From Desulfotomaculum sp. (GTDB lineage: Bacteria > Bacillota > Desulfotomaculia > Desulfotomaculales > Nap2-2B): 64,000 nt of DNA. Position numbers and translations under genes: made by a program. A model generated the notes under the pieces. The model was not told the DNA's origin. It saw only the letters and a program-made list of their open reading frames with translations, and did no database searches. This document shows positions 59,088 through 64,000 of this stretch, piece by piece. Each line of letters starts with the position of its first letter. The stretch's first letter is position 1. The DNA is taken from the NCBI GenBank assembly GCA_003485325.1, contig DMZI01000035.1, positions 1 through 64,000 on the forward strand, in the 5' to 3' direction.

Positions 59088-60329
59088 TTATTCTTTAAAC
59101 TCCCTGAACAGTAAAGATACGTTATGACCGCCAAATCCGAGTGAATTGTTCAGGGCGATTTTTACGGGCATTGGACGGGCCTCATTCGGAACATAATCAA
59201 GATCGCATTCCGGATCGGGATGATCATAATTTATAGTTGGAGGAACTACTTTCTTGCATATAGTCATTATACATGTAACTGCTTCAACTCCTCCCGCGGC
59301 TCCGAGAAGATGCCCGGTCATGGACTTGGTGGAGCTTACGGCAAGTTTGTTTGTTGAACCGCTAAAGAGTTGTTTAATGGCAATGGTTTCAACCTTATCG
59401 CCAAGAGGTGTGGATGTGCCATGAGCATTTATATAATCAACATCGCTGCTTGAAACACTGGCGTCCAACATCGCCAGTTCCATGGCTTTTGCGGCTCCTT
59501 TGCCATCCGGCTCCGGGGCTGTTATGTGATATGCGTCGCAAGTACACCCGTAACCGGCAATTTCGGCATATATATTGGCGCCGCGTGCAAGGGCATGTTC
59601 CAGCTTTTCTAAAACCAACATGGCGGCTCCTTCGCCGATTACAAAGCCGTCGCGATTTGAATCGAAAGGCCTGCTCGCTTTCTTAGGTTCCTCATTGTAA
59701 GTAGACATTGCCTTCATAGAGCAGAAACCTGCTATAGCTAAAGGTGTTATAGGGGCTTCAGCGCCGCCGGTAATCATCACATCGGCATAACCTTGTTTAA
59801 TAAGGCTGTATGCGTTTCCGAGAGCGTTGTTGCTGGATGCGCAGGCGCTGACTGTAGCCATATTATACCCCCTTAATCCATATGCAATGGCTATTTGACC
59901 AGCGCCCATATTGGGAATCAGCATGGTTATGAAAAATGGGCTTATCCTGTCAGGCCCGCGATTTATTAGAATGTTATGCTGTTCTTCAAGTGTCCCTATC
60001 CCGCCGATACCCGAACCAAGAATAACTCCGATGCGTTCCCTGTTCAATATTTCCAGATTTAAATTTGCGTCTTTAATTGCTTGACCAGCAGCTGCCATGG
60101 CAAATTGAGTGAAACGGTCCATTCGCCTGGCTTCTTTCTTCTCAAGATAATCTGTCGGATTGAAGTCCTTTATTTCGGCAGCAATCCGCGTGGCGTAATT
60201 TTCAGTGTCGAAAAAGGTAATATAATCTACACCAGAAATTCCTGATGTTAAATTTGCCCAAAAACTATCCAGATCTAATCCTAAAGGAGAGATAACTCCC
60301 ATGCCGGTAATTACCACACGGTTTTGCAA
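59088..60329 (-). CDS. fabF: 3-oxoacyl-ACP synthase II
   Basis: A 413-residue condensing enzyme elongating acyl-ACP with malonyl-ACP. Catalytic Cys in VSACASSNNALG (about 165), His in INAHGTSTPLGD (about 305) and His in TGHLLGAAGGVEA (about 340). TTG start behind GGGAGG. Last fab gene of the operon. Confidence 0.96.
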   Translation of the reverse strand: MQNRVVITGMGVISPLGLDLDSFWANLTSGISGVDYITFFDTENYATRIAAEIKDFNPTDYLEKKEARRMDRFTQFAMAAAGQAIKDANLNLEILNRERIGVILGSGIGGIGTLEEQHNILINRGPDRISPFFITMLIPNMGAGQIAIAYGLRGYNMATVSACASSNNALGNAYSLIKQGYADVMITGGAEAPITPLAIAGFCSMKAMSTYNEEPKKASRPFDSNRDGFVIGEGAAMLVLEKLEHALARGANIYAEIAGYGCTCDAYHITAPEPDGKGAAKAMELAMLDASVSSSDVDYINAHGTSTPLGDKVETIAIKQLFSGSTNKLAVSSTKSMTGHLLGAAGGVEAVTCIMTICKKVVPPTINYDHPDPECDLDYVPNEARPMPVKIALNNSLGFGGHNVSLLFREFKE

Positions 60330-60392
60330 ACCTTAAACCTCCCTGAAATAAAAAATTAAGCCTGTTTTTAGAAGTCTTCATCAAGGCACAAT

Positions 60393-60635
60393 CTACCTGT
60401 GATCTTGAATATATTTAACCGCCTGACCGACTGTTCTGATTTTTTCCGCGTTTTCATCTGGAATGACTATATCAAATTCTTCTTCAAAAGCCATGATAAG
60501 TTCGACTATATCCAAAGAATCCGCCCCAAGGTCTTCGATGAAAGAAGAATCCATATTTACCTCTTCTTCTTCAACACCAAGCTGTTCTACTATTATTGCC
60601 TTTACTTTCTCTGCAATAGATTCCGGACTTGACAT
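60393..60635 (-). CDS. acpP: Acyl carrier protein
   Basis: An 80-residue acidic four-helix protein. Ser40 in [10 protein letters not shown] carries the phosphopantetheine arm. Located between fabG and fabF, the standard place. GGGGGTG precedes the ATG. Confidence 0.97.
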   Translation of the reverse strand: MSSPESIAEKVKAIIVEQLGVEEEEVNMDSSFIEDLGADSLDIVELIMAFEEEFDIVIPDENAEKIRTVGQAVKYIQDHR

Positions 60636-60672
60636 CTTTTCACCCCCTTTTCTTTTTTAATTGTAGTTTATT

Positions 60673-61416
60673 TTACACTGCCATACCACCATCTACTATA
60701 ATGGTCTGGCCGGTTATATAGCTTGCCGCATCGCTGGCCAGGAAAACTGCTGCCGAACCTATTTCTTCCGGCCTTCCCAGGCGCCCCAGGGCAATACGGG
60801 AGAGCATCTTCTCCCTGAAGGCTTCCGGAAGGCTTTGCGTCATGTCAGTTTCAATGTATCCTGGAGCAATTGCATTTACAGTAATCTTTCTTGAACCCAG
60901 TTCCTGCGCAACCGATTTCGTAAATGCAATCAGTCCGCCTTTGCTGGCTGCGTAGTTTGCCTGACCGACATTTCCTGTATAAGCAATAATGGAACTAATG
61001 TTAATTATACGTCCCCATTTTGCTTTGAGCATTGGGCGTATAACGGCTCTTACGCAGTTAAAGGCGCCTTTGAGATTGATCGAAAGAACGCTGTCCCAAT
61101 CTTCGTCGCGAAGCGACACAACCAGGTTATCACGGGTAACGCCGGCGTTGTTAACCAGGATATCTACCCGTCCCAACTGTTTTACGGCGAATTGGATCAT
61201 TGACGAGGCCTGCTCCGGATCAGCAACGTTTGCCCGGTGGGCAATTGCCTGACGGCCCAGTTTTTTAATGTCGCTGCATACCTTTTCTGCAGCCTCTGCG
61301 TCATTAGTATAATTAACCAGCACATCCGCACCTGACTCGGCCAGGGAAATTGCTATTGCGCGTCCTATGCCCCTGGAGGCCCCTGTAACAACAGCCTTTT
61401 TGCCGTTAAGGACCAT
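60673..61416 (-). CDS. fabG: 3-oxoacyl-ACP reductase
   Basis: A 247-residue SDR using NADPH to reduce beta-ketoacyl-ACP. TGASRGIGRAI binding loop, NNAG (about 86), catalytic Ser in INISSIIAYTG and YxxxK in NYAASKGGL. The frame extends upstream, but ATG 61416, one base after the fabD stop and behind GGGGAGG, is the right start. Confidence 0.96.
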   Translation of the reverse strand: MVLNGKKAVVTGASRGIGRAIAISLAESGADVLVNYTNDAEAAEKVCSDIKKLGRQAIAHRANVADPEQASSMIQFAVKQLGRVDILVNNAGVTRDNLVVSLRDEDWDSVLSINLKGAFNCVRAVIRPMLKAKWGRIINISSIIAYTGNVGQANYAASKGGLIAFTKSVAQELGSRKITVNAIAPGYIETDMTQSLPEAFREKMLSRIALGRLGRPEEIGSAAVFLASDAASYITGQTIIVDGGMAV

Positions 61417-61417
61417 T

Positions 61418-62356
61418 TTAGCTGACCTCCCCGGGTTGCGTAAGTATTTTTTCAATTGATTCCGGGTTCTCGGTATTTGCTGTAGAAGCTTTCCTGCTTA
61501 TTTTCTTCAGAAGGCCGGTTAAAACATTTCCGGGACCTGCTTCTATAAAAGCTTTAAAGTCATTTACCAGCCGGACCATGCTTTCTTCCCAACGAACAGG
61601 ACTGTATACCTGTTCAACAAGAAGCCTTCTGACTTCATCCCCTTTTGTAACGTAATCTGCTGTAACGTTAGCTACAACTGGTATTTTGGGGTCCTTAATC
61701 TCAATGGCGGCCAGTTCGGCGGCCATTTTATCCCCAGCCGGACGCAAAAGAGTGGAATGAAAAGGCGCGCTTACGGCTAGCGGAATACATCTTTTTGCCC
61801 CTGCTTCTTTGGCCAGGATTTTGGCCCTTTCCAAAGCCTGATTTTCACCGGCGATAACCACCTGTCCGGGGCAGTTAAAATTGGCTGCGTCAACAATCTT
61901 ACCTTCAGATCTTACCTCACTGCAAACCCGTATAATTTCAGGCGCATCAAGGCCCAGAACAGCCACCATGCCGCCCGTGCCCAGCGGTACCGTTTCCTGC
62001 ATATATTGACCCCTTTTGCGTACAAGCCTGACGCCGTCAGCAAAGGAAATTGATCCTGCGGTTACAAGGGCGCTGTATTCTCCAAGACTATGGCCTGCAA
62101 CTGCGGACGGTTCAATACCTCTTTCCAGCAGTATCCTGGCGCAGGCTACACTTACTGTAAAGATTGCCGGCTGTGCGTTAATGGTTTTTTGAAGTTCCTC
62201 TTCAGGTCCTTCAAAACACAGGCCGCTTAAGGAAAAGCCTAAAATCTCATCCGCTGTTTCAAAAATCTCCCTCACCGCGGGATACTGATCGTATATTTTT
62301 TTACCCATACCGGCGTATTGTGCGCCTTGTCCGGGAAAGAGAAAAACTGCTTTCAT
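61418..62356 (-). CDS. fabD: Malonyl-CoA:ACP transacylase
   Basis: A 312-residue acyltransferase loading malonyl groups on ACP. FPGQGAQYAGMG at the N-terminus, nucleophile Ser in GHSLGEYSAL (about 91), the QE/R pair region VRKRGQYMQE, and catalytic His in APFHSTLL (about 200). Overlaps fabK by four bases (ATGA). Confidence 0.96.
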   Translation of the reverse strand: MKAVFLFPGQGAQYAGMGKKIYDQYPAVREIFETADEILGFSLSGLCFEGPEEELQKTINAQPAIFTVSVACARILLERGIEPSAVAGHSLGEYSALVTAGSISFADGVRLVRKRGQYMQETVPLGTGGMVAVLGLDAPEIIRVCSEVRSEGKIVDAANFNCPGQVVIAGENQALERAKILAKEAGAKRCIPLAVSAPFHSTLLRPAGDKMAAELAAIEIKDPKIPVVANVTADYVTKGDEVRRLLVEQVYSPVRWEESMVRLVNDFKAFIEAGPGNVLTGLLKKISRKASTANTENPESIEKILTQPGEVS

Positions 62357-63306
62357 CTGTTAACTTCACCACCTATTGGAGCCAGATTTTGAAGTATTTT
62401 AGCGGCGCCCTGGACAACATCCAGAATTATTTCACGGGCGGTTTGAATTTCTTTAACCATTGCCGACACCTGGCCGGCCATAACTGATCCGTGATCTGTA
62501 TCCCCTTCTGCCATTGCAGCCTGAAGGCGTCCCACGCCCAGCTTTTCCACTTCTTCCGCGGGTGCGCAGCGGCTTTCCAATTCCTCGTATTTTCTGGTCA
62601 GTTTGTTCCGGAGCACACGCACGGGATGGCCTATACTATGGCCTGTAACAATAGTATCCCTGTCCTTTGCCTTAATGATCATTTGCTTGACATTGGGATG
62701 GATGGTACATTCTTCTGCACACATGAAGCGGGTGCCCATCTGGACTCCGACAGCTCCCAGGCATAATGCCGCAGCCAAACCGCGGCCGTCAAAAATTCCG
62801 CCGGCAGCAATTACAGGTTTCTGAACTGCTTCCACTACCTGGGGAACAAGAGCCATTGTCCCAAGGTCGCCCACGTGCCCACCGCTTTCCATGCCTTCGG
62901 CAATAATAGCGTTAACCCCGTTGCGGACCAGACGTTTGGCTAGAGCTACGGACGATACTACAGGAATTACCTTGACGCCCGCGCCCTGTAAATCTGGAAG
63001 ATACTTGCCGGGGTTGCCTGCTCCGGTAGTAATTACATGTACCTTTTCCTCGATGATTATCCTGAGGACATCTTCAGCATACGGGGAAAGCAGCAGAACA
63101 TTAACACCGAAAGGTTTATTTGTCAACTCCTTGGCTAATCGGACCTGTTCCCGCACCCAACTTGCTTCGGCAGTACCGGAACCAATTATTCCAAGGCCAC
63201 CGGCCTCACTCACAGCAGCAGCCAGATGGGCTGTAGATACCCAGGCCATTCCTCCCTGGATAACCGGGTATTCAATTCCTAAAAGATCGCACAAACTTGT
63301 ATGGAT
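62353..63306 (-). CDS. fabK: Enoyl-ACP reductase II (FMN-dependent)
   Basis: A TIM-barrel FMN enzyme of the nitronate monooxygenase superfamily, reducing enoyl-ACP (FabI alternative). IEYPVIQGGMAW, AEGMESGGHVG, AAGGIFDGRGLAAAL and GVQMGTRFM are present. The first standard start, TTG 63294, is 18 bases or more from AAGGAGG (63321-63315). An in-frame ATC at 63306 lies eight bases from that site and adds HTS, giving xHTSLCDLLGIEYPVIQGG, the usual FabK opening. The ATC start is unusual; 317 residues result. Confidence 0.9.
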   Translation of the reverse strand: MHTSLCDLLGIEYPVIQGGMAWVSTAHLAAAVSEAGGLGIIGSGTAEASWVREQVRLAKELTNKPFGVNVLLLSPYAEDVLRIIIEEKVHVITTGAGNPGKYLPDLQGAGVKVIPVVSSVALAKRLVRNGVNAIIAEGMESGGHVGDLGTMALVPQVVEAVQKPVIAAGGIFDGRGLAAALCLGAVGVQMGTRFMCAEECTIHPNVKQMIIKAKDRDTIVTGHSIGHPVRVLRNKLTRKYEELESRCAPAEEVEKLGVGRLQAAMAEGDTDHGSVMAGQVSAMVKEIQTAREIILDVVQGAAKILQNLAPIGGEVNR

Positions 63307-63326
63307 TGGACACGCCTCCTTAAAAG

Positions 63327-64000
63327 CTAGTTGTGGTTCCGGTAATCATACCATTTCATTACCAAGGCGCCCCAGGTAAGGCCGGCCCCAAAACTGGCCA
63401 TAACTATATGCTGACCGTCGTTTATCTTCTCTTCCTGTAAAGACTCGTACAGGGCCAGCGGGAGCGTTGCCGAGGAAGTGTTCCCATAACGATCAACATT
63501 TACTGCCACTTTATCAAGAGGTACGTTTAAACGTTTGGCGGCTGTTTCAATTATGCGCAGGTTTGCCTGGTGAGGAATCAGAAAATCCAAATCACTGCGG
63601 GTTAACCCTGCCTCTTCCAAAACATCCAGGCAGCATTCTTCAATGTTCCTGACGGCAAATTTAAAGACCTCCCTGCCGTTCATATGTAAAAAGTGAAGCT
63701 TTTTTTCTAATGTCTCTTTTGATGCCGGAAACTGGGTCATTCCGCCGGGCAGGGTTAACAGATGGGCGCCTGAACCGTCTGATCTTATGCTGCTGGAGAG
63801 GATCCCGTACCCTTCCGGAACCGGGCCCATAATTACAGCCCCGGCTGCATCGCCAAAAAGGATGCACGTATTGCGGTCCTCCCAGTTAATTACCCTTGAC
63901 ATGCATTCGGCTCCGATTAAAAGTATCCTTTTGCAGAAGCCGCTTACAATAAATTGACTTGCAATTACCATTCCATAAAGAAAAGAAGTGCATCCGGCCT
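63327..64000 (-). CDS. fabH: 3-oxoacyl-ACP synthase III, 5' end cut by window
   Basis: Partial FabH starting fatty-acid synthesis by condensing acetyl-CoA (or branched primers) with malonyl-ACP. The minus strand enters at the catalytic Cys loop (GCTSFLYG), then His in PHQANLRIIE and Asn in YGNTSSATLPLAL. About the first 110 residues lie beyond 64000. First fab gene visible here; fabK follows. Confidence 0.95.
   Translation of the reverse strand, partial: AGCTSFLYGMVIASQFIVSGFCKRILLIGAECMSRVINWEDRNTCILFGDAAGAVIMGPVPEGYGILSSSIRSDGSGAHLLTLPGGMTQFPASKETLEKKLHFLHMNGREVFKFAVRNIEECCLDVLEEAGLTRSDLDFLIPHQANLRIIETAAKRLNVPLDKVAVNVDRYGNTSSATLPLALYESLQEEKINDGQHIVMASFGAGLTWGALVMKWYDYRNHN

Overview
The window looks like chromosome of a strictly anaerobic, spore-forming Firmicute of the Desulfotomaculia/Peptococcaceae type, and a Pelotomaculum-like syntrophic propionate oxidiser fits best. 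The grounds are inferred from gene content: a rapZ-whiA-rpoN block, a sporulation AAA ATPase (spoVK-like), anaerobic oxygen defence (desulfoferrodoxin, rubrerythrin, a flavin reductase-rubredoxin fusion), a four-gene biotin-dependent methylmalonyl-CoA/pyruvate-type transcarboxylase operon, and PPDK-centred pyruvate metabolism. No species-level claim can be made without a search.

Layout. 1-387: a decayed repeat element (copy A) flanked by 13-bp direct repeats. 388-4594: rapZ, a polysaccharide deacetylase, whiA, rpoN. 4816-6513: an IS1634/IS4-type insertion sequence between rpoN and the glycolytic operon. 6595-12467: gapA-pgk-tpiA-gpmI-eno. 12615-15765: a LysE exporter and an AmmeMemoRadiSam module (Memo-AMMECR1 fusion plus radical SAM enzyme). 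15773-19643, minus strand: pyruvoyl arginine decarboxylase, an F420-ligase-like protein, an Amj-like flippase, an L,D-transpeptidase and an amidase. 19853-27984: recO, glyQS, then a ccpN-like regulator, ppdR and ppdK.

27985-36700 is an accessory, partly decayed zone: a broken FAD oxidoreductase, a copper-amine-oxidase-N protein with a nonsense codon, the oxygen-defence cluster (two members carry apparent frameshifts), a rubrerythrin fragment, a small Cys protein gene behind a strong promoter, two SCP2-like genes, an SLH/FN3 surface protein and a truncated PKD protein. A tRNA-Trp gene (minus) follows, then a small zinc-ribbon gene, a UPF0182 membrane protein, pfkA and a glycosyltransferase.

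43022-49027, minus strand: a Cys-rich small protein, pstA and pstC behind a PHO-box-like array, and the transcarboxylase operon. lexA is divergent from that operon. 49876-57426, minus strand: a methionine-gamma-lyase-family gene, spoVK-like, then mtnP-like, apt, ahcY, a class II aldolase, mtnA and a second mtnP, which together read as S-adenosylhomocysteine, methylthioadenosine and 5'-deoxyadenosine salvage. A diverged copy (B) of the 5' repeat sits between mtnA and the aldolase. 57450-64000, minus strand: ftsY, rnc and the fatty-acid operon fabH(partial)-fabK-fabD-fabG-acpP-fabF.

Two intact genes (ppdR, fabK) and one pseudogene have an in-frame ATC exactly where a start codon is expected behind a strong Shine-Dalgarno sequence. 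This is among the odder observations.
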